Assembly (NCBI GenBank): GCA_028694795.1
Contig: JAQVKF010000015.1
Coordinates: forward strand, 1 to 36,620
DNA: 36,620 nucleotides
From: Thermoguttaceae bacterium
GTDB lineage: Bacteria > Planctomycetota > Planctomycetia > Pirellulales > Thermoguttaceae
Direction: 5' to 3'
This document shows, in pieces, positions 23,671 to 32,047 of this stretch. Below the pieces are notes generated by a model that was given only the letters and a program-made list of their open reading frames with translations, was not told where the DNA came from and did no database searches. Position 1 is the stretch's first letter; every line of letters begins with the position of its first letter. Both the position numbers and the translations under genes were made by a program.

Positions 23671-24408
23671 ATGAAACATTCACAGATATTCAATCTTCCC
23701 AACCAGTTGACCTCTATCCGAATCGTTTTGGCGATTGTATTGGTCGTGGTTTTGGAGTGGGCTAGATCGTTAGGCGGCTCTGACCTAACTCAAATGACGA
23801 TGGGTACAACAGGTGGGGGACTGGCGTCGGGCGAGACGGTGGGACATTTTGGCTCGCTATTTTGGTTGTATGCAGTCGCGTTTATTCTCTTTACGGTGGC
23901 TTCTGGAACCGACTGGCTTGATGGCTATTACGCGCGAAAATATCATTTAGAAACGACGCTCGGTCGCATTTTGGATCCCTTCGCCGATAAGATGATCATT
24001 TGCAGTACATTTACGCTGCTGCTGACCCATGCGTTTGTGGTGAATGGTCCCTATGGTTTGATGCCGTGGATGGTAGTGGTCTTAATATCACGTGAACTTT
24101 TGATCACGGTGATTCGCGGTTACGTCGAGGGTCGCGGGGTGAATTTTGGGGCGAAATGGGTTGGCAAGTGGAAAATGGGATTGCAATGCGTCGCGGCGGG
24201 GGGATTTATCTTCTGTCTTGCGTTCGGAGCAACGGGCTATATGGGAGTGGACACCGCCGGCCAATTGGTCACCTCGCATTGGTTTTTGACTTTTGCGTGG
24301 TGGTTTACGATTGCGTCGCTCTGGATCGCGATTATTTTGACGATTTGGTCAGCGTGTACGTATATTCGAGCGGCTATCCAAATTTCACACCAAATGCAAG
24401 ACGATTGA
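23671..24408 (+). CDS. pgsA: CDP-diacylglycerol--glycerol-3-phosphate 3-phosphatidyltransferase
   Basis: 245 residues from the ATG at 23671 (GGGG ~6-9 bases upstream), starting MKHSQIFNLPNQLTSIRI, the normal PgsA opening. It joins CDP-diacylglycerol and glycerol-3-phosphate to make phosphatidylglycerol phosphate in the inner membrane. The CDP-alcohol phosphotransferase motif is complete: D81, D84, G85, A88, R89, G98, D102 and D106 in SGTDWLDGYYARKY...LGRILDPFADK. Several membrane helices follow. At 245 residues it is longer than the common ~180-residue form, partly because of a Gly/Thr-rich loop at ~36-65 (DLTQMTMGTTGGGLASGETV) between the first two helices. It lies between rimO and the pterin methyltransferase, 12 bases upstream of the latter, so those two are co-transcribed. 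Confidence 0.92.
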   Translation: MKHSQIFNLPNQLTSIRIVLAIVLVVVLEWARSLGGSDLTQMTMGTTGGGLASGETVGHFGSLFWLYAVAFILFTVASGTDWLDGYYARKYHLETTLGRILDPFADKMIICSTFTLLLTHAFVVNGPYGLMPWMVVVLISRELLITVIRGYVEGRGVNFGAKWVGKWKMGLQCVAAGGFIFCLAFGATGYMGVDTAGQLVTSHWFLTFAWWFTIASLWIAIILTIWSACTYIRAAIQISHQMQDD

Positions 24409-24420
24409 AGGGAATCCGAG

Positions 24421-25278
24421 ATGTCGATACCAGGCTTGACGATCATTGGCGAATCAATCAACGATTCAGTGCCGTCGACGCGTGCGCTTTACGAATCGAA
24501 CGATATGGCGGGAGTATTAGCCTTAGCTCGCTGTCAGGACGAACGTGGTGCGGCGTATATCGACGTGAACGTTGGTTCGCGTTCGCCAGAATGGATGGCG
24601 GAATTGGTGCGTCAGATTCAAACGGTGACAAGCAAACCACTTTCGATCGACACACCTGATCCGGCAATTGCGGCGGCAGGTCTCACGGCGTACGATCCGG
24701 CGATTGCGGGTGGAGCGTCACCGATTCTCAATTCAATTTCGCTGCGACGTCTGGGGATGTTCGAGTTGGTCAAAATTCGTCCATTTCGACCGATTTTACT
24801 GATCTCGGAATCGGCGGAAGGTTCGTGTCACACGACGGAGGAGACGGTGTCAGCGGCACATCAGATGCTCGCGTTGGCACATACGGCAGGCATTGCGAAT
24901 AGCGATTGTATTTTTGATCCAGGAATCGCACCGCTAGGCAGTGATTCGGAAGGAAATCTCGTGCGACTCATCGCGGCGATGCGGAGGCTCCATGCGGACG
25001 CGACGTTCGCAGGGGTCCATTTTTCGGTCGGTATGAGCAATTTCACGGTGATGCTGCCAGCAAAACAGCGTAAAAGCGGCGGAGCGGTGAAGGGTCCGCT
25101 CGAAAGCGCGTTTCTCACTCGTGCCATGCCGCTCGGACTCGATATGGTCATCGGCTCGGTCAAACGTACATACAGTCTACTACCGGACGATCATCCGGCG
25201 ATGCAATGTGTGGACGACTGTTTAGCGACGAGCGGTTTCGATTCGATCAAGCGGATCCGAAAATTTTATACTGCATAG
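24421..25278 (+). CDS. methyltetrahydrofolate:corrinoid methyltransferase-like protein (pterin-binding TIM barrel)
   Basis: 285 residues from the ATG at 24421 (AAGGGAAT upstream). It is a DHPS/MeTr-type pterin-binding barrel: IIGESIN (8-14), corresponding to the IIGERIN opening of MeTr; AAYIDVNVGS (44-53), PLSIDTPDP (72-80), ILNSIS (~101-106), and GIAPLGSDSEG and GVHFSVGMSNFTVMLP further on. MeTr (AcsE) and the related domain of MetH move a methyl group from methyltetrahydrofolate to a cobalamin. No corrinoid protein gene or Wood-Ljungdahl gene is adjacent, so the acceptor and exact reaction are open. It is translationally close to pgsA (12-base gap). Confidence 0.82.
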   Translation: MSIPGLTIIGESINDSVPSTRALYESNDMAGVLALARCQDERGAAYIDVNVGSRSPEWMAELVRQIQTVTSKPLSIDTPDPAIAAAGLTAYDPAIAGGASPILNSISLRRLGMFELVKIRPFRPILLISESAEGSCHTTEETVSAAHQMLALAHTAGIANSDCIFDPGIAPLGSDSEGNLVRLIAAMRRLHADATFAGVHFSVGMSNFTVMLPAKQRKSGGAVKGPLESAFLTRAMPLGLDMVIGSVKRTYSLLPDDHPAMQCVDDCLATSGFDSIKRIRKFYTA

Positions 25279-25325
25279 AATTTATACTGCGTATGAATTT
25301 ACGCGTTAAAACCGACGATATATTC

Positions 25326-25350
25326 GGGCGGACGCCTACGGCTTCCGCCC
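25326..25350. terminator. GC-rich hairpin between convergent genes
   Basis: A 7-bp outer stem (GGGCGGA/TCCGCCC), a single C-T mismatch and a 3-bp inner stem (GCC/GGC) with loop TAC. It is placed ~50 bases past the methyltransferase stop. Without a U-tract it is at best a Rho-assisted or bidirectional terminator. Confidence 0.35.
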
Positions 25351-25356
25351 TCACTT

Positions 25357-25440
25357 GTCGGATATCTCGCTACATGATCCTCCACCCCGACCGCCCGTAG
25401 GACCTGGAAGGGGTAAAAACCAATATCAACGCCTGGTAAC
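25357..25440 (+). repeat. dispersed intergenic repeat, copy B
   Basis: GTCGGATATCTCGCTACATG, then CTCCACCCCGA, CCGTAGGACCTGGAAGGGG and TAAAAAC align with the copy at 3705-3766 (GTCGAATATTTCGCTACATG...). Both copies sit between convergent genes, both follow a GC hairpin, and both lead into a GGTAAAAA-like tail. The 21-base palindrome of copy A is not preserved here. Confidence 0.65.
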
Positions 25441-25543
25441 AAAGCGCCAATACATTCGCTTTGTGTTCAACATCGTGGACCGTTCCCCGTCCCGATCTGT
25501 TGTTCCAACCAATGCCTTTCGTTCACATCCTGCATACTCCACG

Positions 25544-26962
25544 TTACGCATGAGGTTTAGTCATACGCTGTGGATCGAGTGCCGTAAGCAGCTGCAACGG
25601 TGGTAAGACCTGTTGTTCTTCACATAATTCACGGATTGTGCGGCCTGTTTTAAACGCCTCTTTGGCAAGTGCTGCGGCCTTGAGGTACCCGATATACGGA
25701 TTCAGACCAGTGACCATGGCGAGACTTTTTTCAATTGCGTTGCCGCACGCCTCGGCATTCGGCTCCAGCGTCACGAGGGCTTTTTCAGTGAAGGCATTAA
25801 CGGCGGCAGTCAGCAATCGGACCGATTCGAGTGCAGTGTCGGCAAAAACCGGCATCATGATATTCAGCTGGAAATTTCCACCGATCGCTCCAGACATCGT
25901 CATCGTTTGATCATTTCCAATCACCCGTGCGGCAACCTGCATCAATGCCTCACACATGACGGGATTCACTTTACCGGGCATGATCGACGAGCCTGGTTGA
26001 AGATCGGTAAATCGAATTTCATAAAATCCACAACGTGGTCCGGAACCGAGCCAACGCAGATTGTTCGCCACGCCAAGCAGCGTGGTGGCAATCGTCTTGA
26101 GCAAACTGTGCGATTCGACTAATCCATCACGTTGCGCATTGGCCTCGAAATGATTGACCGCCTCGACGAAAGGAATGCCCGTTGCCGTGGCCAGATTTTC
26201 GGCAACCAATCGACCGAAATCTGGATGCGTGTTGATACCGGTACCCACGGCGGTACCACCAGCGGGCAATTCGTACAATGCGGCAACCGCTCGCTGAGCC
26301 CGTTGGACCGAAAGCTCAATTTGCCGTGCGAGACCAGAAAATTCTTGACCGAGCGACAGCGGCGTGGCGTCCGCCAGGTGCGTTCGACCAATTTTGAGAA
26401 TATTCCGCCATGCTTCCGCCTTTTCCGCGAGCGTCTGTCGCATGACATTCAGCGAGGGAATGAGTCGTGATTGAATTTGGATCGCCAGCGCGACATGGAT
26501 GGCCGTCGGAAAGATATCGTTCGTACTCTGCCCCATATTGATATGATCGTTCGGATGGATCGGTTTTTCTACCGCAAAACGATCTCCACCACAACGTTCA
26601 ATCGCGCGATTCGAGAGGACCTCGTTCATATTCATATTGGTCGAAGTACCGGAACCTGTTTGGTAAACGTCGATAGGAAATTCGCTGTCGAGAGTCCCGT
26701 CAATGACATCGTCACAGGCAAGCAGTACCGCATCCATCTGTACGTCAGTGAGCGGCGCACGACCAGTGGAAAGTTTACCGAGTGTTCGGTTCGCCATTGC
26801 ACAGGCCTTTTTGACGCGAGCAAGAGCGTGTAAAAACTCAGCGGGAAGCGGTTGACCGGAGATGGGAAAATTTTCCACCGCGCGTTGCGTCGTCGCGCCG
26901 TAGTAAGCATCCGCGGGAAGCTGCACCTCACCCATGGAATCACGTTCCACTCGATAATCCAT
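25544..26962 (-). CDS. fumC: fumarate hydratase, class II
   Basis: 472 residues from the ATG at 26962, giving MDYRVERDSMGEVQLPADAY, the usual FumC opening; the frame is open for 50 further codons upstream but these do not resemble the family. It interconverts fumarate and malate in the TCA cycle in the cytosol, with no iron-sulfur cluster. Motifs: YQTGSGTSTNMNMNEV, GRTHLADATP (~192-201) with the active-site His195, and the superfamily signature GSSIMPGKVNP (324-334) with its catalytic Ser. The length matches E. coli FumC. The ribosome-binding site is weak. It is likely transcribed alone. Confidence 0.96.
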   Translation of the reverse strand: MDYRVERDSMGEVQLPADAYYGATTQRAVENFPISGQPLPAEFLHALARVKKACAMANRTLGKLSTGRAPLTDVQMDAVLLACDDVIDGTLDSEFPIDVYQTGSGTSTNMNMNEVLSNRAIERCGGDRFAVEKPIHPNDHINMGQSTNDIFPTAIHVALAIQIQSRLIPSLNVMRQTLAEKAEAWRNILKIGRTHLADATPLSLGQEFSGLARQIELSVQRAQRAVAALYELPAGGTAVGTGINTHPDFGRLVAENLATATGIPFVEAVNHFEANAQRDGLVESHSLLKTIATTLLGVANNLRWLGSGPRCGFYEIRFTDLQPGSSIMPGKVNPVMCEALMQVAARVIGNDQTMTMSGAIGGNFQLNIMMPVFADTALESVRLLTAAVNAFTEKALVTLEPNAEACGNAIEKSLAMVTGLNPYIGYLKAAALAKEAFKTGRTIRELCEEQQVLPPLQLLTALDPQRMTKPHA

Positions 26963-27235
26963 TGTCTCACTCGCTTTCTTGACGAAATGCCTCCATAACG
27001 CGAACGTAAACAGCACCATGACCTTTTGGGTATGGATGATCGTATATTTCGTCATCACATTCCACCCAATGTTCAAGGCATCCCATTTATAAAACGGACC
27101 TTCTATATTCACTTATGGAATGGTTTTCTCGGATACAGACCAAATACGCCGCTCAGAACCAGTATACAAATTCAGTCGGATTCCGCATAGGGGAGCAAAC
27201 GAATTACCGTGAGGTACCCAGTTCCACCGTCCAAA
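26963..27235. other. spacer upstream of fumC
   Basis: Minus-strand spacer between the membrane-protein gene and fumC. It should hold the fumC promoter. No terminator or repeat seen. Confidence 0.3.
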
Positions 27236-28033
27236 TTATGACCGAAAAGGACTTGGATAACGACGACGAAACGCCCCAATTTGACACATTCCGTAAACCA
27301 TGCCCACGAGAATCAACACAAACCCCGCTGTCCACGGAATATTGACGCTCCAATAGTCCGTATCAGGTACTAACTTAACCCCCGCACGGTACAACTCGCC
27401 GATGAGTAAAAAAATCCCAGCTAACAGTAAAATCCCTTGTAGAACGCGATAATCTGGATACCCAGGAAAAATTTCTTCATCTTCCTCGTCGTCACCCTCC
27501 TCATCGGTTTTCTCCTCGTTTCCCTCTTCGGTTTCAGGGAAGATGGTTGCCGGCGCAATCAGCTTGAGCACACCCTCTGCTTGGCATTTTTGAGCTTTAG
27601 CGAGATTTTTAGCTTGGTCGGTATTAGGATCACGTAAAGAAACAAACACGAGGTACGCAATAACCAAAAGGGCTTCGATTGTCATCAAAAAAACGGCCCA
27701 ACCGGGCGATTTTTGGGCACCCCAGAAAAACGCACCGCTCAGGAACAGAAGCACGAACAGCACGATAAAGGCACTTTCAAAAGATTTGCGTTGGTGCCAC
27801 GCGACCATCGCCGGATGATACACTCCGCAACATGGGCAAGGCACAAAACCGGTATTGTGTTTGTGCTCCTTGGACACGGCTTTATCCAATGCTTTATCGA
27901 CGGCCGCTCGTGTATAATGTCGCCCTGTCGAAACCGTTGTCCGAATATTACAGAGGTATTTTGCGCCACACCAAACGCATGTATACCCCTTCAAAAATTC
28001 GGTTTCCGTCCATCCGCTTATCATACGTACCAT
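27236..28033 (-). CDS. four-helix membrane protein with N-terminal cysteine (zinc-knuckle) motifs
   Basis: 265 residues. The start at 28033 has a strong AAGGGAG ribosome-binding site 8 bases upstream. A cytosolic N-terminus carries six Cys in two groups (C19, C22, C28 in TCVWCGAKYLC; C66, C68, C69 in VPCPCCGVYHP), suggesting one zinc-ribbon-like site. Two membrane helices at ~87-103 and ~112-133 follow. Then comes a charged cytosolic segment (~135-195) with a very acidic run (EEGNEEKTDEEGDDEEDEE), and two more helices (VLQGILLLAGIFLLIGELY and IPWTAGFVLILVGMVYGMC), ending in a basic tail. The pattern fits a planctomycete-type uncharacterised membrane protein. I do not recognise a function. Confidence 0.72.
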   Translation of the reverse strand: MVRMISGWTETEFLKGYTCVWCGAKYLCNIRTTVSTGRHYTRAAVDKALDKAVSKEHKHNTGFVPCPCCGVYHPAMVAWHQRKSFESAFIVLFVLLFLSGAFFWGAQKSPGWAVFLMTIEALLVIAYLVFVSLRDPNTDQAKNLAKAQKCQAEGVLKLIAPATIFPETEEGNEEKTDEEGDDEEDEEIFPGYPDYRVLQGILLLAGIFLLIGELYRAGVKLVPDTDYWSVNIPWTAGFVLILVGMVYGMCQIGAFRRRYPSPFRS

Positions 28034-28364
28034 GGAATACTCCCTTCACGAAACCCTTTTGTGATGTTACTTTCGGAAAAAGTTTAGGCTTCCACAAAGC
28101 CGCTTTGATCGTATACTTTTTTATCACGCAAAGCAACATCAGGTGAATATTTATTCGTGCCTGCTTGATGGATCTAACGATTGAAACGATTATTTGCAAA
28201 AGTGAGCATAGAAGCCTCTGCGGAAAAAAAGTATTATATCAAGTTCAAGTGAAATCATTTCCTGAAATCGAATCAAACGCCACGTTTCCCGCTAATGCCA
28301 AGGGCCGCCCAGTGCCGATGGAAAGACTACGTCTTAAACATTGCAACCTGTAAGGAATACACTC
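28034..28364. other. divergent intergenic region
   Basis: AT-rich; holds the promoters of the zinc-knuckle membrane protein (minus) and the small membrane protein (plus). No clear consensus elements, hairpins or genes seen. Confidence 0.3.
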
Positions 28365-28736
28365 GTGTCGGTGACATTTCTTCCGGAAACGGTTCAACTT
28401 ATCGTGTGTGTCGTCCTATTTTGGATCGGTTACGGCAGCGTGACCGGCCTGCTGGCGACGCTGTTGGTACCGCATTGCAAACTCGGTGCGTGGAAAACGC
28501 TCGTTTGCGGAGCGATGGGAAGTACACTCGGGCCGTTCATTCTCTCCCAATTCGTATTTACGACGGAAAAGGTCAATCCGCTACATCCATGCGTCTTATT
28601 GGTTTCAGTCGCGTGTAGCGTCGTACTGCTGTGGATCTATCGGCTCATGCTGTTGAGAGCTGTGTTGGAAACGAGGATGACGGATACGGAAAATAGAGTT
28701 TCTTCCGGTACACCGCCCACCCCCATGGAACGCTAA
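28365..28736 (+). CDS. small membrane protein, possibly GlsB/YeaQ/YmgE-like
   Basis: 123 residues from the GTG at 28365, chosen for AAGGA 8 bases upstream; a TTG at 28341 is open but precedes that site. Three hydrophobic helices are visible (VQLIVCVVLFWIGYGSV, TLVCGAMGSTLGPFILSQFV, CVLLVSVACSVVLLWIY), then a polar tail. The stretch GYGSVTGLLATLLVPHCKLG, then AWKTLVCGAMGSTLG, has the Gly spacing and the L.P.....W.T...G..G pattern of the transglycosylase-associated (GlsB/YeaQ) family, whose role is poorly defined. The family assignment is tentative. It stands alone on the plus strand. Confidence 0.55.
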   Translation: MSVTFLPETVQLIVCVVLFWIGYGSVTGLLATLLVPHCKLGAWKTLVCGAMGSTLGPFILSQFVFTTEKVNPLHPCVLLVSVACSVVLLWIYRLMLLRAVLETRMTDTENRVSSGTPPTPMER

Positions 28737-28878
28737 ACGGTAACACTTGGCCCGTTGTGGTCGGATCGGGCCGCCGTAACGGGCAATTGCGACGATTGAA
28801 CTACGGTGACGATTGGACCGGGCGGGGCGGATATCGAAATATCCGCGGAATTGCCAATATCTACGAGACCGTAAATAT
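28737..28878. other. spacer between convergent genes
   Basis: Contains short repeated phrases (AATATCTACGAGACCGTAAA and AATATCTATGGGGCTGTAAA, adjacent at ~28856-28896) reaching into the end of the large peptidase gene. No terminator seen. Confidence 0.3.
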
Positions 28879-31860
28879 CTATGGGGCTGTAAATAGAGAC
28901 GGGACTAGTGGTGTGGAAAGAATTTGACGATAGTAGTTCCAGCGACGTTCCGGCTGATCGGTACCCGCGTTAAGTTTCTCCAATTGCTGACTGAGCAAAT
29001 CTTCTCCAATCGTATAAGTCGCGATATAGCTCCGATAGGTATCCAAAAAATTCGGATTAAACGAGTTTCGGAACGAATGCTGCCGCGTCCACTCGGAAAT
29101 TTCGGCGATTCGTCGCTCTTTTTCCTCCTTGGAAGCGTTCCCTGCGAGAAGATACCGGCGTGCCTGTTCCACGCCAATCGCACGAAATCCGCGAGCCGCT
29201 TGGTTGATTCGATACCATTGTTCGACCGCTTCCGGAGCGATGCCAGCGATGGGAGCCAACTGATCACGTTCAAACCGCATCGCTTCCTCGCCGGGAAACG
29301 CCATTTCGGGAGCGAGAGTCGCCGCGCCTTCCGCCAATACCGCTTGTGGCGAATATAACACCATCATTGAATGTTCCAACCAACCGAAACGATGCACGAG
29401 CTGCTGTTCCACGAGCGAATAATAGACATGATGCCCAGGATATCCTTCGTGCGTGGCCAGTCCGACAGGCGAGCTGATCGGCAGACCATCCGACAGATTC
29501 ACCTGGATTTTCGTCCGATAATTTCCCTGGTACCACGCATAAGCACCCCATGGTACTCCATGGACATATTCCACCTCAAACGACTCATTTTCCGGCAGAT
29601 TAGGTATTTTTTCACGACACTTCTGACGCGCCACCTTGATCGCCTTTTGAAACACCGCGTCGTATTTCTCCACCGGAATCGCCACCTGCGTCGCCGCAAA
29701 TTGATACCGCTGGGCAAGTGTTGCCTCCGGCGAATCTGGAACTTGCGGCAAAACGGCCTCGAGTTGTCGCAACGCGGTGTCGAACTGTTCGTCGGAATAC
29801 GCTGGAGCGGTAATGTCGTAAATTTCTCGAATTTCGGCGTCGAACGCTGGCAAATCGCCCTGTTGAATCCGCAAACAGACCAACATGGCTAAGGTTTGCT
29901 TTTCGAGAAATAACACGCGTAAACGCAGCATCGGCAACGAACGCGGCGACGCATGCTCCAACATCGACAGTAACGCGGCCAAATCGGAAAAATCGTTCGG
30001 CTCGCACGATGGACTCGATCCACTTGTAGCCGTGTCCGCCGTAGAATTTCCGCTAGCGATCAGGTCCAACTGTTGACGTATGGCTCGAATCGCCGAGAGC
30101 AATTGTCGCGTATCCGTTTCGATGGCTTCCGGCGTGCGATTCGCTTCTTTCGCCAGAGTTCGCCACGTCGAGGGACCATAATACGCGTCCACAAAATCAG
30201 GAACATGTTCGCCCGTTTCCAACGCCAGTTTCAAAAAACGCTCCGCCAACTGATCGAGTGTTTTCGCTTCTTCCGGATATTCCACTTCAGCAGGCATGGC
30301 GTAATAACTGGCGTCCACCCCAGCCGATAACGTGTCCGCCCCCACCGCCGCATTCACCAACACGTTGCGCAAATCGACCAACGCGACGGAAGGAAACGAC
30401 GGATTCTCCCGCACCGCGTACCCTACTGGGCACGTCCGCTCCACCGGTACTATGTGATCCACCCAATTCGTTTGATTCAGCTGGCTTGTTTTTCGGCGAA
30501 GCGAGTCGGCGAATTCGGCCCAAAGTTCATCCAGCGTACGCCCGGTCCATTCCGACCAAACCTCTGGGGTATATCGTCCCTCTCGCATGACTGTGTTCAA
30601 TTTAACGATCAACTCGGCGTCATATTTTTTGAGAACGTACTGCAAAAATGTCGCCGTGACTTGGTACGAATCGGTATACTTCGCACGATCTGGATCAATG
30701 CGAATGGGACGCGGTTTCGGTTCGTAAATGAACCAACGGATGTAATCGGTCAGCCCCTCCACCAACCAAGCGGGATTCGATTTTCGCCCAGGCTCCTCTC
30801 GATATTGTTGGACTACATGGACAAGTTCGTGAATCACCGCGCCCGCCGCCTCGCCATCTCGATTCTGTTCAAACCATGGAATATCGCAATAAATCGTCGT
30901 ACCGCTCGTGGCCGCGACGCCCGAACCCGGTTGAAAAATAATATCAACATGACGCGGAGCCGTAAATCCTTCGCCGGGAAGCATTTGGACGAGTTTGGGA
31001 TACCATGTTTCGCAAATCGGGGTTAGCGTGGTTTCGACCCATTCTTGGAGTGCAGGTGAGGCCGCCGACGGATCGAAAACGATCTCAATCGGACGCTGGT
31101 CGATCGGAATCGGCGTATATTTGTTACCATCACATACATCAATTTCCTGATAAAATGTATTGCCAAATGGATCGTTCGATTCGGTTCGCTGAATATCGAA
31201 CAACAGATAACGCAACTCCGAAAAATGGTCAGACGTCTTGGCGAGATCAATCGTGACGACATGCGTGCCGCCCCATCCCGTCTGGCTCGAAGTCTGTGCG
31301 GAATCCGCGACGGAACATGTATCGACCGAAGCAATCCGTTGCCACGCCGCAGAGGTTCGCGGCTCGCTGGACTCCGCTGGAATCTTTTGGAGCTGTGAAC
31401 GTGTTAAACGGTCCGCCGTCGCATAGCCATAAACCGTATAAACCTGTGGTGCCCGCGGACCACCATGACGTGAAAAAGTCCGAATTTTCTGGATTTTCGT
31501 CAATTTACCCAAATCAATGGCAATCTTCCCGCCTTCTGTGCGTTGCGCAAAGAAGAAACTCGCCCGCGGATCGTCAGCCGATCGCCCCACCGTACCATCA
31601 TGGAGGCGGTCCGGATTTCCTCCATTCGGATCCGCTCGACCACCGAGCATCAAAAAACTCGCGTTCGTCGCCGCGTCATCCGTCACCACTTGGGGCATCG
31701 TGTCGGGCGACACCGCGTCGAATCGTTCTATCGTCACCCTTTGGGCGGATATGTCCGTAGACGAAAACACGTATGGAGAGGAGACCATCCCCATCCTTCC
31801 ACCGAGTAAGACTAACGATAACCATCGAAAACGTGCGGCAAAAGTCAAAAAATTCATCAA
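28879..31860 (-). CDS. exported double metallopeptidase: basic-secretory-protein domain fused to DUF885-like domain
   Basis: 993 residues in one unbroken frame with an N-terminal membrane/signal segment (FRWLSLVLLGGRMGMV). Parts: a discoidin-like beta domain ~80-250 (RASFFFAQRTEGGKIAIDLG, IRTFSRHGGPRAPQVYTVYG); a basic-secretory-protein-type peptidase ~255-460 with AVIHELVHVVQQY (HELVH 344-348), WLVEGLTDYIRWFIYEP and an ELWAEFADSL close; a linker ~480-525; and a helical DUF885-like domain ~530-985 with THEGYPGHHVYYSLVEQQ (H804, E805, H810, H811), a motif of that peptidase family. Both halves keep their metal-binding His and Glu, so two zinc sites are likely. It would degrade peptides outside the cytosol. 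Fusion of the two families in one chain is unusual to my knowledge. Substrate and activity are unproven. Confidence 0.82.
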   Translation of the reverse strand: MMNFLTFAARFRWLSLVLLGGRMGMVSSPYVFSSTDISAQRVTIERFDAVSPDTMPQVVTDDAATNASFLMLGGRADPNGGNPDRLHDGTVGRSADDPRASFFFAQRTEGGKIAIDLGKLTKIQKIRTFSRHGGPRAPQVYTVYGYATADRLTRSQLQKIPAESSEPRTSAAWQRIASVDTCSVADSAQTSSQTGWGGTHVVTIDLAKTSDHFSELRYLLFDIQRTESNDPFGNTFYQEIDVCDGNKYTPIPIDQRPIEIVFDPSAASPALQEWVETTLTPICETWYPKLVQMLPGEGFTAPRHVDIIFQPGSGVAATSGTTIYCDIPWFEQNRDGEAAGAVIHELVHVVQQYREEPGRKSNPAWLVEGLTDYIRWFIYEPKPRPIRIDPDRAKYTDSYQVTATFLQYVLKKYDAELIVKLNTVMREGRYTPEVWSEWTGRTLDELWAEFADSLRRKTSQLNQTNWVDHIVPVERTCPVGYAVRENPSFPSVALVDLRNVLVNAAVGADTLSAGVDASYYAMPAEVEYPEEAKTLDQLAERFLKLALETGEHVPDFVDAYYGPSTWRTLAKEANRTPEAIETDTRQLLSAIRAIRQQLDLIASGNSTADTATSGSSPSCEPNDFSDLAALLSMLEHASPRSLPMLRLRVLFLEKQTLAMLVCLRIQQGDLPAFDAEIREIYDITAPAYSDEQFDTALRQLEAVLPQVPDSPEATLAQRYQFAATQVAIPVEKYDAVFQKAIKVARQKCREKIPNLPENESFEVEYVHGVPWGAYAWYQGNYRTKIQVNLSDGLPISSPVGLATHEGYPGHHVYYSLVEQQLVHRFGWLEHSMMVLYSPQAVLAEGAATLAPEMAFPGEEAMRFERDQLAPIAGIAPEAVEQWYRINQAARGFRAIGVEQARRYLLAGNASKEEKERRIAEISEWTRQHSFRNSFNPNFLDTYRSYIATYTIGEDLLSQQLEKLNAGTDQPERRWNYYRQILSTPLVPSLFTAP

Positions 31861-32047
31861 CCGTAACCATCCTTCCGCTTGAACCCGCTCTCATTTTCCA
31901 CCATTTTACCCCATTGGAAAAAGAGAAACCAGTCAATCGAAAACTCTTTGCGAAAAATGATATAGCAAACATAAAAAGAGACCGGCTCAATTGAACCGGT
32001 CTCTTACTCATTCGTCACTCAAACGTTCTGCCACGTGAACACACGGC
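31861..32047. other. spacer between hppA and the double-peptidase gene
   Basis: Holds the hppA terminator (listed separately) and, on the minus strand, the promoter region of the peptidase gene. No clear consensus promoter pair seen. Confidence 0.35.
31971..32005 (-). terminator. Rho-independent terminator of hppA
   Basis: AAGAGACCGG pairs with CCGGTCTCTT around CTCAATTGAA (hairpin 31976-32005, 10-bp stem). On the minus strand the stem runs into TTTTTAT, giving a U-tract in the right direction, ~43 bases after the hppA stop. Confidence 0.85.

Larger units (their letters stand above)
25279..25543. other. spacer between convergent genes, with hairpin and repeat
   Basis: Separates the methyltransferase gene from the convergent fumC. 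It contains a GC hairpin at 25326-25350 (GGGCGGA, inner GCC-TAC-GGC, TCCGCCC) and the dispersed repeat copy B. The hairpin is not followed by a T-run. Confidence 0.5.
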
